Below are positions 11,798 to 27,966 of a DNA stretch of 64,000 nt, one piece after another. The notes below the pieces were generated by a model that was given only the letters and a program-made list of their open reading frames with translations, did no database searches and was not told the origin of the DNA. Numbering within the stretch: the first letter of the stretch is position 1; each line of letters begins with the position of its first letter. Source of the stretch: Talpa occidentalis (Eukaryota; Chordata; Mammalia; Eulipotyphla; Talpidae); assembly GCF_014898055.3 (NCBI RefSeq), contig NW_023601433.1:23983641-24047640 (forward strand), read 5' to 3'. The translations under genes were made by a program, and so were the position numbers.

Positions 11798-13348
11798 TCA
11801 GCGGATTTCCCTGATAATCTGTCTTAGACCAACACTCATTCGCCCAGTGGCTATCCTTTTGGCACCATGGACAAACCCAGGCTTCTTTTGAGGGTTAGCA
11901 ATTTGTGGTGTTGTAGCGCCCCCACTCCACCCCAAAAATGGGCAGGAGGCCTTTATGTGCCCTTGCTGACCACAAGCGAAACAGGCACGGTTTCGTGGCA
12001 GTGACTGGACCATCCAAAGCCTGAGCGATCACCCCACTGGTAACTTGAGCTTCACAAATATCCTTACAAAGTCTCACATAATCATCCAAACTAGCCCAAG
12101 ATTTCCAGGGTCTAATAGCTTCCTGACACCACTTATTAGCATTTTCAAATGCAAGCTGTTTAACTATTGGTAGGGAGGCATCAGTGTTACCTAGAATTCT
12201 GCCAGCTGCAGTCATCAATCTTGCTAGGAACTCCGCATATGGTTCTGTTGAGCCTGGAATGACCTTTGTTAATTGAATGTTGGCTCCTCCTTTATCTCCT
12301 ATTGCCTTCCAGGCTGACCGTCCAGCTGCTGCAACTTGGGCAAATACAGCCGGATCATAATCCTTTTGTCAGTCATTACTATCATATTGTATTGCCCTTC
12401 TCCTGCTAACATACATTTGTTTCTAACCGGAAATCCAGCATCAGCATTGAGTTTAGCTGTATGGGTGCAGTTCTCTAAAAATATACCTTTCCATACCAAA
12501 TAATCCCCTGGGGAAGTCACCGCTCTGACTAGCGCTTTCCAATCATTAGGAGTCGGATTCATGCCAAACCAGCTATCCAATAAGGTATGTGTAAAAGCGC
12601 TCTGGAGACCATACTGAGTAACTGCCTCCTTTAACACCTTCAAATTTTTAAAAGCTGTGGAGACATGTACTCTAGTAAGCACCCCTTGAGGATCTGTCCC
12701 TTCCACGACTGGGTAAGCATAATTAGGGGCCTGGGAAAACAGGACACTTTCCATCATAGAGCACATTCTTTCCGTTAACGGAAGATCTACCCTGTTGAGT
12801 GTTCTAGGAGGTGGCTCAGGAGGTGGCTCCCCAGGTGTTTTCCATCTCCTTTTACACTACCCTGGCTTATAACAACCAAGGCCTTCCTCATCCTGTTCCT
12901 CATCTCCTCCCGACTTATCGGTAGAATATTCTAGGGGAAGGGCTGTTGGTATTTTTTGAGTAGAGGAAGGGGGATTTACCAATGTAGAACTCACAATGGA
13001 ACTTCTACCTTTTTCCTCCGATTGTTTAGCGGTCCTGATGGCCTCAGTGTCTAACTTAGTGGCAGCAGTGCCTCCGGCATTAAGAGCATCTCCCACCACC
13101 CCGCAGACCGTCAAAGTAATGCCGGGAAGAGACTCAAGACCATATAATTGCTGATGTAAGACGATATCTCCTTTTACCTTATTCCATTGGGCACTATCGA
13201 CCCGATCCTCCTCCAGAAACCACTTACTAGTGATACTAAGGGTCTCTACAAATCCTTTAAGAATTTTTCTACTGAGAGGAACCCCAAACTCTTTTAGGAG
13301 AGCTTCCAGGGAAATAACTAACTGCCCCTTGGACATTGAATTGCCCAT
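11798..13348 (-). pseudogene. gag remnant (matrix, capsid, nucleocapsid)
   Basis: The matrix begins at 13,348 with MGNSMSKGQ, whose second-position glycine fits N-myristoylation. Its frame is open to 12,857. Capsid pieces follow at 12,766-12,299. A major-homology-type segment (PGSTEPYAEFLARL) lies at about 12,260-12,215, and a C-terminal capsid region runs to about 11,900. Nucleocapsid keeps one CCHC knuckle (CFACGQQGHIKASC) near 11,970. The second knuckle is out of frame. The segments lie in at least three frames, so the polyprotein is broken. Confidence 0.87.
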
Positions 13349-13421
13349 GATCCCAGCTACTTTACCTTACTTGTCGGCTCACCACAGCTGGTCCTTCAGC
13401 GGTTCCTTCACTCTTTTTCAT

Positions 13422-13439
13422 GCCCCATGTTGGGTGCCC
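13422..13439 (-). other. Primer-binding site, lysine-tRNA type
   Basis: The + strand GCCCCATGTTGGGTGCCC reads GGGCACCCAACATGGGGC on the proviral strand. It matches the usual lysine-tRNA (anticodon CUU type) primer site except for CpG-decay-like changes, and lies directly next to the 5' LTR end at 13,441. Confidence 0.8.
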
Positions 13440-13440
13440 C

Positions 13441-13780
13441 TGTCCTGACCCGCAGGATTCGTAGGCACAAAAAGAGAAGGGCTGAGGATTGAAATGAGGA
13501 GCTTGAGACAACTTGACGCTAGTGGTTGCTTCTTTATTTTTCTTTTACCTTCCCTTACTTTCCCCTGTCTTTCTACCTTCCCTGACCTTCTCTCTGCTCC
13601 TCTCGCAGTAACCTTCCGACCTTCTCATGGTTCTCCTGGTATATCCTGGTAGCCCCTCCCATCTTACCTCCCAGTCTCATTTGATTAACAGGAAAAACCT
13701 GTGGTTTCTCAGAAGGCAAAACGGTAAAGTGAAACTTAACTGATGGCACATGATGTGCAACACTGCACATGCTCCGGGTA
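13441..13780 (-). repeat. 5' LTR of the class II provirus
   Basis: 340 bases aligned with 6,674-7,008, with scattered substitutions and small indels. It starts TGTCCTGACC on the + strand and is bordered by the target duplication CCTACT at 13,781-13,786. Confidence 0.9.
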
Positions 13781-13786
13781 CCTACT

Positions 13787-15416
<1,630 letters not shown>

Positions 15417-15632
15417 ATGAGTAAAGTAAATGTGAGGCTACACTATGAGTGTATTGGGGAGAAAGTTGATAACAGAAAGAGTTTATGATAGATTAAGTAA
15501 TAGAACTGTGCTTAGATGACTACAGATCCAAAATAAGGTGTCAGAAATGAAGACAAACATTGTGTCTTCAGAACTGGAAAAAATAAGTACCCCAAATGCA
15601 AAAGTAAAGACAATGACATGAGCAGGCAGTTA

Positions 15633-15670
15633 TCTCTCTCTCTCTCCCCCCCATTCTCTCTCTCTCTTTG

Positions 15671-15704
<34 letters not shown>

Positions 15705-15705
15705 A
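15633..15705. repeat. Compound (TC)n / (AC)n microsatellite
   Basis: Runs of TC, then C, then TC again, followed by about sixteen AC units. It lies in PTCHD3 intron 3. Confidence 0.95.
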
Positions 15706-18475
<2,770 letters not shown>

Positions 18476-18979
18476 AGATTTGTTGGAATATCCACTAACA
18501 AATCAGTGCCCGATGATAGAATTCTTGACTACCCCAACGCAGTCTGGTAAAAATGCTCTATTAAGGATAGTTGATAAACTGAATAAAAAGGCACGTTTCC
18601 TTGATTTGGAAATATCATTCCAAGCTGTTCTTTAAAATATCCTGAGAAAAATTAATTAGTCCTACATTAAAATATTTTTACTAAATTAGGAAGTGTTGTC
18701 ATCTTTATTTTAAACTATAAAAATTGGGTGTAAGGTAAAACTTTCCTGTTTTTTTTTTTCTATTTTTTCCTCTTATCATTAGCCTTTATGCCTGGAATTA
18801 AGAATTTTTTACATTATATATACTATCAGTGGGATGTTATATGTAATGTACTTCCTATATGCATTACTATGTAAAGGTTCAAATTATTATTACTTAATCT
18901 CCATACTGGGACTTTTATATGCACTTTCTTAATCGTATATTCAGATGAACTGACATTGCTATCAATATTTTTTTTTTTA
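18476..18979. other. AT-rich non-coding sequence downstream of PTCHD3
   Basis: Probable PTCHD3 3' flank. No poly(A) signal can be assigned with confidence, and no coding region was seen. Confidence 0.5.
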
Positions 18980-19390
18980 ATTTTGAAGAATTAACCACTT
19001 TAGGGTCCTTCCGGGTGGCACATGCAGTTGAGTGCCACAATGTTAAGATGTCCGCAGCCTCAGCAGCACTGGTTCGATATTAGCCAGCCGGGGAGAATCA
19101 CACATGGCGAAGCAGACCTCTCCTGTCTCGCCAGCTGCTCCCCTCAGCAGTGTGTTGTGGTTGTCTGCCTGTTCTGCTCCCCACTCTGTCTCTGGTAAAT
19201 CCTCTCATCTTTCCGGGTATCTGGTCTGTACCACTGTTCTTGTATGAATAAATATATCTGAAAAAAAAAAAAAGAATTAACTACTGAAGCCATCAGGTGC
19301 TGGACTTTTGTTTTTTGGTAGGGGTTTGATTGCTGATTCAATATCCTTGCTAGTAATTGATCTGTTTGGATTTTCTTTATCAGTTAAATT
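18980..19390 (-). mobile_element. Old L1 ORF2 fragment split by a SINE
   Basis: The text after the SINE (GAAGCCATCAGGTGCTGGAC near 19,286) matches the same ORF2 region as the younger L1 near 22,225, reverse-oriented and diverged. The SINE at 19,000-19,271 is inserted in it. Confidence 0.55.
19000..19271 (+). mobile_element. tRNA-derived SINE, copy c, with target duplication
   Basis: Full-length SINE with a poly(A) tail. The flanks AAGAATTAACCACT (18,986-18,999) and AAGAATTAACTACT (19,272-19,285) form a 14-bp target-site duplication with one mismatch. Confidence 0.88.
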
Positions 19391-19605
19391 TGATACCTAA
19401 ATGAGACTTAAAGGATAATGGATATATATTTTATTTATAGATAAACAGATACAGATAATAAAAATAAGTATTACTTAATGATGTAAAGAAAGGAAGTGAT
19501 ATTCCTGATATTTGTAGGTTTAAAACTTTCACTTTTTTTATTTTTTTACCAACAGAGAATAATAATTTGATTTTTTTTGTAAATTATGTAAATATTCCCA
19601 TTTTA
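19391..19605. other. AT-rich spacer before the large L1
   Basis: No feature was recognised. Confidence 0.4.
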
Positions 19606-19796
19606 TTTTTTTTTATTTTTTAAATAATAATTTTATTTTTATATTCCCCATACAATTGCAACCCCCCATTTTGACCCCAATCCCTCCCCGCCCGCCACCC
19701 ACCCCCCCAAAAGTGTCTCTGGTTCATAGATTTTTGTTGATTTTGATTTTCACTTTCTTATAGTTATTCATTTTCCTGGTCCCTTATTTAAGTTTT

Positions 19797-22700
19797 CTAG
19801 ATTCCTGCTATGAGTGAGACCATCTGGTATTTTTCTTTTTCTTTCTGGCTTATTTCGCTGAGCATGATCCCTTCCAGTGCCCTCCATGTTTCTGCAAATT
19901 GTATGTGTTTATCTTTTATGAATGCTGAGTAATATTCCATGGTGTATATGTACCACATCTTCTTGATCCAGTCATCTATTTTTGGGCATTTGGGTTGTTT
20001 CCAAAGCTTAGCTATTGTAAACAGTGCTGCAATAAACATAGGGGTGCAGGTGTTCTTTGGAATTGATGTTTCTGTGTCCTTTGGGTAAATACCTTGGAGT
20101 GGAATTGCTGGATCATATGGAAGCTCTATGTTTAGTAGGTCCAGAAATCTCCACACAGCTCTCCATAGTGGTTGGACCAGTTTCCACTCCCACCAACAGT
20201 GCAGAAGAGTTCCTTTTTCTCCACACCCTCACCAACATTTGTTATTGATAGTTTTTTGTTTTTTTTTTTTTTTTTTAATATGTGCCATCCTCACTGGTGT
20301 AAGATGGTATCTCATGGTAGTTTTGATTTGCATTTCCCTGATTACAAGTGATCTTGAACATTTTTTCATATGCCTGTTGGCCATTTGCATTTCCTCTTCA
20401 GAGAAGTTTCTTTTTAGCTCTTCTGCCCATTTTTTGACTGGATTATTTTCTTTGTTGTTGTTGAGTCTCATCAGCTCTTTGCAGATTTTTGTGATCAGTC
20501 CTTTATCATTAGTGTTGTGTGCAAAAATGTTCTCCCAGTTGGTGGGGTTTTTCTTTGTTTTTGTTATTGTCTCTTTTGCTGTGCAGAAGCTCTTTGATGT
20601 AGCCCCAGCTGTTTATCATTGCCTTCACTATCACTGCTTTGGGTGATGTGTCTGTAAAGATGTCTTTGATGTGCATATCCCATAGTGTTTCACCTATATT
20701 TCCTTCTATGTATTTTATGGTTTCAGGTTTTATGTCTAGTTCTTTAATCCGTTTTGAGTTGGTTTTTGTGTATGGTGTGAGGTAGTAGTCAAGCTTCATT
20801 CTTTTGCATGTAGCGACCCAGTTTTCCCAGCACCATTTATTGAACAAACTTTCTTTGCTCCAATGCATATTCTTTGCTCCTTTGTCAAATATTAGTTGAC
20901 CATAAATCTGTATGTTTATTTCTGGATTTTCTATTCGATTCCATTGGTCTGTGTGTCTGTTCTTGTTCCAATACCATGCAGTTTTGATGATTAGGGCTAT
21001 GTAGTATAGCCTGAAATCTGGGAGTGTGATGCCTCCATTCTCTTTTTTTTTTTTTTTTCAGGAGAGATTTGGCTATTCTGGGTTTTTGGTGATTCCATAT
21101 GAATTTCATCAATAATTGTTCTACTTCTTTGAAGAATAACATTGAAATTTTTATTGGAATAGCACTGAATCGGTATATTGCTTTTGGTAGGATGGCCATT
21201 TTAATAATGTTTATTCTTCCAATCCATGAGCAGGGGATGTCTTTCCATTTTTTTGTATCTTCTGTTTCTTTTAACAGTGTTTTATAGTTTTCTTTGTAAA
21301 GGTCCTTTACCTCTTTTGTTAGATTTATTCCCAAGTATTTGATTTCTTTTTTTGTATCGATAATAAAGGGGATGTTTTTTTTTTTTTTTTCATTTCTTCT
21401 TCTTCAGATTTATTGTTAGTGTATAGGAAGGCTTCTGACTTTTGCATGTTGATTTTGTATCCTGCCACTTTGCTGAACTGATTGATGAGTTTAATTAGTT
21501 TTTCTATGGAGTTTGAGGGGTTCTCTATGTATATTATCATATCATCTGCAAATAGTGATAGTTTGACTTCTTCTTTTCCTATTTGGATTCCTTGGATGTC
21601 TTTCTCTTGTCTTATTACTCTGGCTAGGACTTCCAGTATTATATTGAAAAGCAGTGGTGAGAGTGGACATCCTTGTCTTGCTCCAGAACTTAATGGAAAT
21701 GCTTTCAGCTTTTCACCATTGAGAATGATACTGGCTGTTGGCTTGTCGTACATGGCCTTTATGATGTTGAGGTATGTTCCTTGTATCCTGAGAATTTCAA
21801 GGGCTTTTATCATGAATGGGTGTTGCACTTTGTCGAAAGCTTTCTCGGCATCTATTGATATTATCATATGGTTTTTATATTTCTTTTTGCTGATATGTTG
21901 GATAACATTGATTGATTTTCGGATGTTGAACCATCCTTGTGTCCCTGGAATGAATCCTACTTGGTCGTGGTGAATTATCTTATGGATACACTGTTGGATT
22001 CTGACAGCTAAAATTTTATTGAGGATTTTTGCATCAGTGTTCATTAGGGAGATTGGCCTATTGTTTTCTTTTTTTGTGTTGTCCTTTTTCGGTTTTGGTA
22101 TTAGTGTAATGTTGGCTTCATAGAACGTGTTAGGTATTATACCTTCCTTCTCAATTTTTTGGAAGAGTTTGTGAAGGATAGACAACAATTTGTCTCTGAA
22201 TGTTTGGTAGAATTCATTTGTAAATCCATCAGGTCCTGGGCTTTTGTTTTTGGGGAGGTTTTTGATTACCATTTCAATTCCGCTAATTGTAATTGGCCTG
22301 TTTAGGTGTTCTATTTCTTCTTTATCTAGCTTTGGGTGATTGTAGAGTTGTAGGAATTTGTCCATCTCCTCTAGATTGTTGAACTTGTTTCCATATAACT
22401 GTTCATAGTACTTATTTATTATTCTTTTGATTTCTGCTGTGTCCGTTGTGATGTCTCCTCTTTCATTTATTATTCTGTTTATTTGTGCTTTCTCCCTTTT
22501 TGCCCTTGTGAGCCTGGCTAGTTGTTTATCTATTTTATTTATTTTTTCAAAGAACCAGCTCTTGGTTTCATTGATCTTTTAGATTGTTTTTTTTTAGTTT
22601 CAATTTCATTTATTTCTGCTTTGGTTTTTATTATTTATTTTCTTCTACTGTTTTTTTTTTTTTTGTTCTTTTTCTAGATATTTCAGCTTCGAGATTATGT

Positions 22701-23647
22701 TGTTTCTTTGATATATTTCTTGTTTCTTGATGTGAGCATCTATTGCTATATATTTTCCCCTTATTACTGTTTTTGCTGCATCCCATACATATAGGAAATT
22801 GGTGTCCTCCTTCTCATTCAATTCAAAGAATTTTTTAATTTGTTCTTTTATCTCCTCGTTAGTCCATTGGACTTCCAGTAGTGTGGGTTTCAATCTCCAT
22901 GAGGTAGGAGAGTACCTTGTCTTCTTTTTATGGTTTATTTCTAGTTTGATGCCTTCATGGTCAGAAAAGATGGTTGGTTATGATTTCAATCTTGGTGTAT
23001 CTGTTGATGTTTGTCTTATGCCCCAGTATATGATCGATCCTGGAGAATGATCCGTGTGTGCTTGAGAAAAATGTATACTCAGATTTTTTTGGGTTTAGTG
23101 TTCTATATATGCCTGTTATGCCCAAGCACTCTAGATCCTTATTTAGAGCTTTAGTGTCTTTACTTATTTTTTGTCTTGTTGATCTACCCATTGTTGATAG
23201 TGGTGTGTTGAAGTCTCCCAGTACGTATGTGTTTTCTCTGATGTCTGTTTTCAGAGATGACAATAGTTGTCTGATATATTTTGGTGCTCCTTCATTTGGT
23301 GAATATATGTTAATGAGTGTTATTTCTTCTTGAAGTATTGTCCCCTTGATCATAATGTAATGACCACTGGGGTCTCTTTTTATCTTTTTAATTTTGAAAT
23401 ATGTTTTATCTGATATGATTATAGCTGTTCCTGCCTTATTTTTTGGTCCACTTGCTTGTATAATTGTTTTCCATCCTTTAACTTTGAGTCTATTTTTATC
23501 TTTTGCAGCTAAATGTGTTTCCTGGAGACAGCAAAAGGTTGGGTTTTGTTTCTTAATACAGCCTATAACTCTGTGTCTTTTTATTGAAGTGTTTAGTCCA
23601 TTTACATTTAGAGTTAGTATTGATATGTTAGCATCTGTCTTTGCCAT
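19797..23647 (-). pseudogene. L1 ORF2 (endonuclease and reverse transcriptase), interrupted
   Basis: The endonuclease domain starts at 23,647 with MAKTDANISILTLNVNGLN. It keeps the catalytic-type motifs LQETH, INIYSPN, GDFNTPLS and SRIDHILG, and is open for 228 codons before a frameshift near 22,960. The reverse-transcriptase domain, 22,365-21,325, contains [26 protein letters not shown] and the catalytic LFADDMI. The C-terminal domain continues in other frames to 19,797. Several breaks lie at or near long poly(A) coding runs (T runs at 20,260, 21,043, 21,375 and 22,651). ORF2 protein nicks target DNA and reverse-transcribes L1 and SINE RNA. Confidence 0.9.
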
Positions 23648-23741
23648 TGTGTTTGTCTTTCCTTTGATTTTATTTATTTATTCTTTTAATAACTTTTTTT
23701 GGCCTTCTTTTGTTGTTATTTGTCACTCTGAGGTTCTGGCT

Positions 23742-24744
23742 TTAGGACTCCTTGTAGTATTTTTTTTGGAGTGGGGGTTTAGTCGTAATAAAATTCCAGA
23801 GTTTCTGTTTGTCTGGGAAGGTCCTTATTCTTTCTTCATAGAGGAAGGAGAGCTTTGTGGGATAGAGTATTCTTGGTTGGCATCTGTTTTCTTGGAGTCT
23901 GTTGACTATGTCCCTCCACTCTCTCCTTGCCCGTAGTGTTTCTTCGGAGAAGTCTGATGTCAGTCTGATTGGTTTCCCTTTGAATGTTATCTGTTTCTTC
24001 CATCTTGTCAGTTTAATTATTTTTTCCTTGTCTTGGATTCTTGGGAGCTTTACTATTATGTGTCTTGCTGTATTTTTCCTTTCGTCATGGAAGTTTGGTG
24101 CTCTTCTTGCTTCTTGTATAGCAATTTTCAGCTCCTTCTTCGCACATGGGAAGTTCTCTTCAATTATTACCTTGAATATTTTCTCTGTTCCTACATCTCT
24201 CTCCTCTCCTTCTGGGATTCCTATAACTCTTATATTTCCTTTCCTCATGGAGTCAGATAGTTCCCGAAGTCTTTCTTTGGTCTTTATCCTTCGTACTTCT
24301 CCTTCCTTTTCTGTTTTAGTTCTTTTTATTTCTGTGTCTTCAAGAGTACTCATTTGTTCTTCCATTTCATCTATTCTGCTTTCATTGCTTTTGCCAGAGT
24401 TCTTTAGTGTCTCCATTAATTATTTGATCTCCTGCATTTCTTTTACTTGCCTCTTTAGGGGCTCAATTTCATTCTTCAGGTCATTAATTATTTTCCCCTT
24501 ATCATTGTTTTCCTTTATGACTTCTGTCAGTTTTTTTAATCACAGCAATTTTAAATTCTCTATCTGGAAGGCTCAGAAGTTCTTCCAAGTTACTGTCGTT
24601 GCAATCTGGTAGATGGTTTTCTTTTTGTGGTGTGCTTTTTTGCTGAGGAGTTGCTGGGTTGCATGTGGTTTTTCTACTCCCTACTGCCTGTTTTCTAATT
24701 TGCCGTATTCCTAGTGACACTGTGTTGCTGGTACTGGCCGTCAT
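23742..24744 (-). pseudogene. L1 ORF1 (RNA-binding protein), interrupted
   Basis: The N-terminal part starts at 24,744 (MTASTSNTVSLGIRQIRKQA). After a frame change and a stop just before 24,416, the frame is open to 23,742. That part has a charged coiled-coil-like region and then the RNA-recognition and C-terminal domains (NIRVIGIPEGEE, AIQEARRAPNFHDERK, LYPTKLSFLYEE). ORF1 protein coats L1 RNA. The separate reading pieces mean no full-length protein here. Confidence 0.88.
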
Positions 24745-25161
24745 CTTGGGTGACCTTCCCAGCTCACCTCTGGCTCCTCTGGGGAACTTCTGCTGGGTTC
24801 ACACAGTCTCCACGAAAGAAAGGTCCCTGCTGCAAATGCCGGTGCCGGGCACGCTCCCCTGCACGCCCGGTCTGCCCCAGCGGTGGGTGCCGCACCCTCT
24901 GGGCTGGAACTGCAGGCTAGAAGGTGCTCGGCATGGGCAATCCTTCCAGCTTACCTCTGGCTCCTCGGTGAGCCTTCTGCTGGGTTCACACAGTCTCCAG
25001 CAAGAAAGGTCCCTGCTGCAAAATGCCGGTACAGGGGACACGCTCCCCTGCACGCCCGGTCTTCCCCAGTGGTGGGTGCTGCTCCCCTCTGGGCTGGAAC
25101 TGCAGGCTAGAAGGCGCACGGCATGGGCAAGTCTCCCAGCTTACCTCTGGCTCCTCGGTGA
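24745..25161 (-). promoter_or_regulatory. L1 5' UTR made of ~188-bp tandem monomers
   Basis: The landmark AGCT(C/T)ACCTCTGGCTCCT occurs at 24,761, 24,948 and 25,138, giving periods of 187 and 190 bases. Other shared stretches (GGTTCACACAGTCTCC, AAGAAAGGTCCCTGCTGC, CTGGAACTGCAGGCTAGAAG) repeat with the same spacing. There are two full monomers plus the start of a third. In rodent L1s such monomers carry the promoter. That role here is inferred. Confidence 0.85.
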
Positions 25162-25599
25162 TTTGATTTCTATTATTATATAGAATTAAAAAGGATAAAT
25201 TCTTTCTTTGAAAAGGAAAAGGTTTTGAGACTTCTAAAGTTCAAGATTTTCTCTAAGGGCATCTAACTGCTAAGGGTCTCATTCTCCAAACTCTACATGG
25301 ATGATGCCCTAAACATACTCTTCCTGTCCAGACCATCTCTAGAGGCAGGTCAGGGATCAGCAATTACATCACCCACCAGGAGGAGCCCACTAAAACCACG
25401 TCCTTTGTTAGCCATTTGAAACCCAATAGGGAGAACAGATTCAAAGAATGTCTTCCGATAGAAGAAGGAGGAGGATTACAAAGGGGTGGTTGGCAACACT
25501 TCTGTCCTTTTTTCTTGGTGAGAATTTTTTTTTTGATTTAGACATCATTGTTCATTTTCAAACAATATTTGTTCCCTGTTTTCAGGTGTAGTCCCCATA

Positions 25600-25760
25600 G
25601 AATTTCCTTCACCAATTATGCTCAGTGAAATAAGCCAGAAGGAAAAAAGAAAAATATAGGATGGTTTCACTTATAGCAGGGATATAGGGGAACCAAATAT
25701 GACATCAGTGTAAAAAAATAACAACAGTACAAAATGGAAAAAAGAAACATACAACTATTA
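25600..25760 (+). mobile_element. L1 3'-end fragment
   Basis: CTCAGTGAAATAAGCCAGAA at 25,621 and the following GGTTTCACTTATA.. text are the forward form of the L1 region seen reversed near 19,830-19,860. Confidence 0.6.
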
Positions 25761-27885
25761 ATCAGAGACATCCTTCAGGGAAGGAGGAAGGAGCACAGGG
25801 GACTGGGGTGAGGGTGCACTTGTCTTTTTTAACAGCTGTACTAACAGGCCTTTGTCCTGGTTTTACATTCCCAGTTTTAAAAGTGCACAACTCGTTTACT
25901 TCACAATTTGTTTTAAAGCACTTGCATTGTGGCAAACACTTTTCCAGGCTTTTAGCATAAAACATTGAAGAAAAGGGAACAGCAGTCTCTGCCCGTTGGC
26001 TGAGAAAGAAACACTCAAGGCAGATACTCAAATGCACATGTTAGGAAGTGATATCTGTCAAGGAGAAACCTACCAATCACCGTGGAACCCAGCAAGGTCA
26101 TGTGAGCCCTCTGCACCACACAGGGAGCTGCATGCTTGTGCGCATGCTAATGGGAAGGCGGGTGCAATGTGTAAGGGTCTGAGAAACATGTGTTCTATGT
26201 ATGTGTGTTAACATGCAGTGACTTGCAATTTGAAAAAGTGGGTAAAACGAAGTACACTACTATGACATTATTAATCATGATTATTCTCTTTTCGAAAAAC
26301 TTAGTATAAACATCAATCTTGGGGTATTTAAAAGAAACTGATTTTGAATTAAAATTCAAACGACTCTTAATTATCTTAACAGTTTTTTTTTAGATTTGAA
26401 TTTTCACTGTAAGGTTTTTAGCTTTTCCCAAGTAAAAAAGCCATAAAGTGAACTGACATTCTAGGGGATTTCATAACAAAAAGCCCACATCTCATTTCAC
26501 TGTAACAAAGGCCATCACTCACTGGGGACTCCAGCCACACCCTCCAGATCTTCAGCAAAGCTGGCTGTGCTGAAGCAAAATCCCAAATGCAGGAACCATT
26601 CAATTTCTCTATGGAGGCGACCCTTTTGAAAGGCAACAGAGGAAAAGGAATTCCATAATATGACACAACCAAATGCAACCAAAGGGAAATTGTTCCTCCA
26701 ACTCAAAGTCTGTTCCCTAAGCATTTATGGAGAATCAGTTTATCAGACACTACAAACACATGGAGGCGGGCTTACTTCAGGGAATCGCACAACTATATCA
26801 GCAACAGCAAAATAGAGTCAAGGAGCATGTGCCTACGCTTGGCGTGAAAGCATGTGACGGACAATGTTTTGTACAGCTTTGTCCAACATCCAGGGGTTTT
26901 CTTAAAGAAATATGAATGATTCCACTTTTTTCCTCCTCTGTTGCTGTGGTGTTCCAATAAAATGATTCTCATCCTCTCAAAGGTTTAGGTTGAGTTAACC
27001 CATGTGACTATCAAATCATCCAAATAATAACTATCACTACTGAGATGATGAGTAAAATCATCAAGATAAGGATTTTAAAATACCCTGAGTGGAAAGAAAA
27101 TTAATATATTTCTATTTTTTTCTCTCCAAGACAATAGCAACAACAACAACAATAAAAACAACTATAATCCAGGTGTTAAACTAATGCACAATTCATCCAT
27201 AACATCCTAAAGCCAACTAAATCTTGAGCCAAGAATCAATTGTAGGCCATGAAAAGCTGTAAAGATTTATTTTTTGTCGTTTATTGAAGAAACAGATATT
27301 TGCATGAATGCAAGACGTTCTTAGTAAGTACGCACAATTTTTAAAGAGATGTTACCAGTAGCGGTGACAGTCATTCTCTCTCTTTCTCTCTCATAGGATG
27401 GAGAGAGGTGGAGAGGCAGAGAGATTGCAAACTAGATTCCCGAATTTACTAATACATCAAGGTTTTATTTTCTGTTTTTTTTTTTTGCCTTTTTACTGAA
27501 TTATTTCTTCTTAAGACATATTTTATTCTCTGAGATGGGCAACTGATGAAATCATACAAATACATGAACAAACCTGGCCCCTCTCCCTCATTTTCTATCT
27601 TCTCCCCATATTAATTGTCTCTCTAATGCAGTCTTTCAAAATGTTATTCAAATAACAGGCTACCAGATAATATTCCCTGTAAAAGTGCACCTGCATCCTT
27701 CATCTTCTCTGATAGAAATTCTGTGTGAGCAAACGCCTTAGCTAGGAGGCCAAGAGTCAAAGAGGAGGCAAAATATTACGATTTTTTCTGATTTTTGAAC
27801 AAGAAATACCATCCATTTCCTACATTATTTGTGCTGTTAAAGTGAAGGTCATATCACTACTGGAAGATAAAATAACTTTAAAAGC

Positions 27886-27966
27886 AGGGCCTCCCCTGGT
27901 GGCACAGCGGCCTCCCCTGGTGGCAAAGCTGCCCGCAGCCTCTGCAGCACCGGTTCCATCCCAGGT
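27886..27966 (+). mobile_element. 3'-truncated SINE with duplicated head
   Basis: GGGCCTCCCCTGGTGGCACAG is followed at once by GCCTCCCCTGGTGGCAAAG and then the usual SINE text to about GGTTCCATCCCAGG. Only about 80 bases of the element remain. Confidence 0.7.

Larger units (their letters stand above)
6674..13780 (-). mobile_element. Class II (betaretrovirus-like, ERVK-type) provirus
   Basis: This is a full-length proviral layout on the - strand: 5' LTR (13,441-13,780), lysine-tRNA type primer site, gag, pro with dUTPase, pol, an env remnant, polypurine tract and 3' LTR (6,674-7,008). The 6-bp duplication CCTACT flanks it at 6,668-6,673 and 13,781-13,786, as expected for this class. The dUTPase in the pro frame, the lysine primer site and the gag type all point to class II. 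Every reading frame is broken and the two LTRs differ at roughly one base in ten by eye, so the insertion is old. It lies in PTCHD3 intron 2, antisense to the gene. Confidence 0.93.
19606..25161 (-). mobile_element. Near full-length L1 element
   Basis: In reverse orientation it contains a 5' UTR made of tandem monomers (about 24,745-25,161), ORF1 (24,744-23,742), ORF2 (23,647-19,797), a C/G-rich 3' UTR (around 19,660-19,710) and a poly(A) tail (T run at 19,606-19,614). Both ORFs are interrupted by a few frameshifts or stops, so it looks inactive. It is much less diverged than the other L1 fragments here, which suggests a fairly recent insertion. Confidence 0.92.

Noticed and set aside
21482..24612. 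+ strand open frames of 160-236 codons
   Set aside because: They are antisense shadows of the reverse-oriented L1 ORF1 and ORF2.
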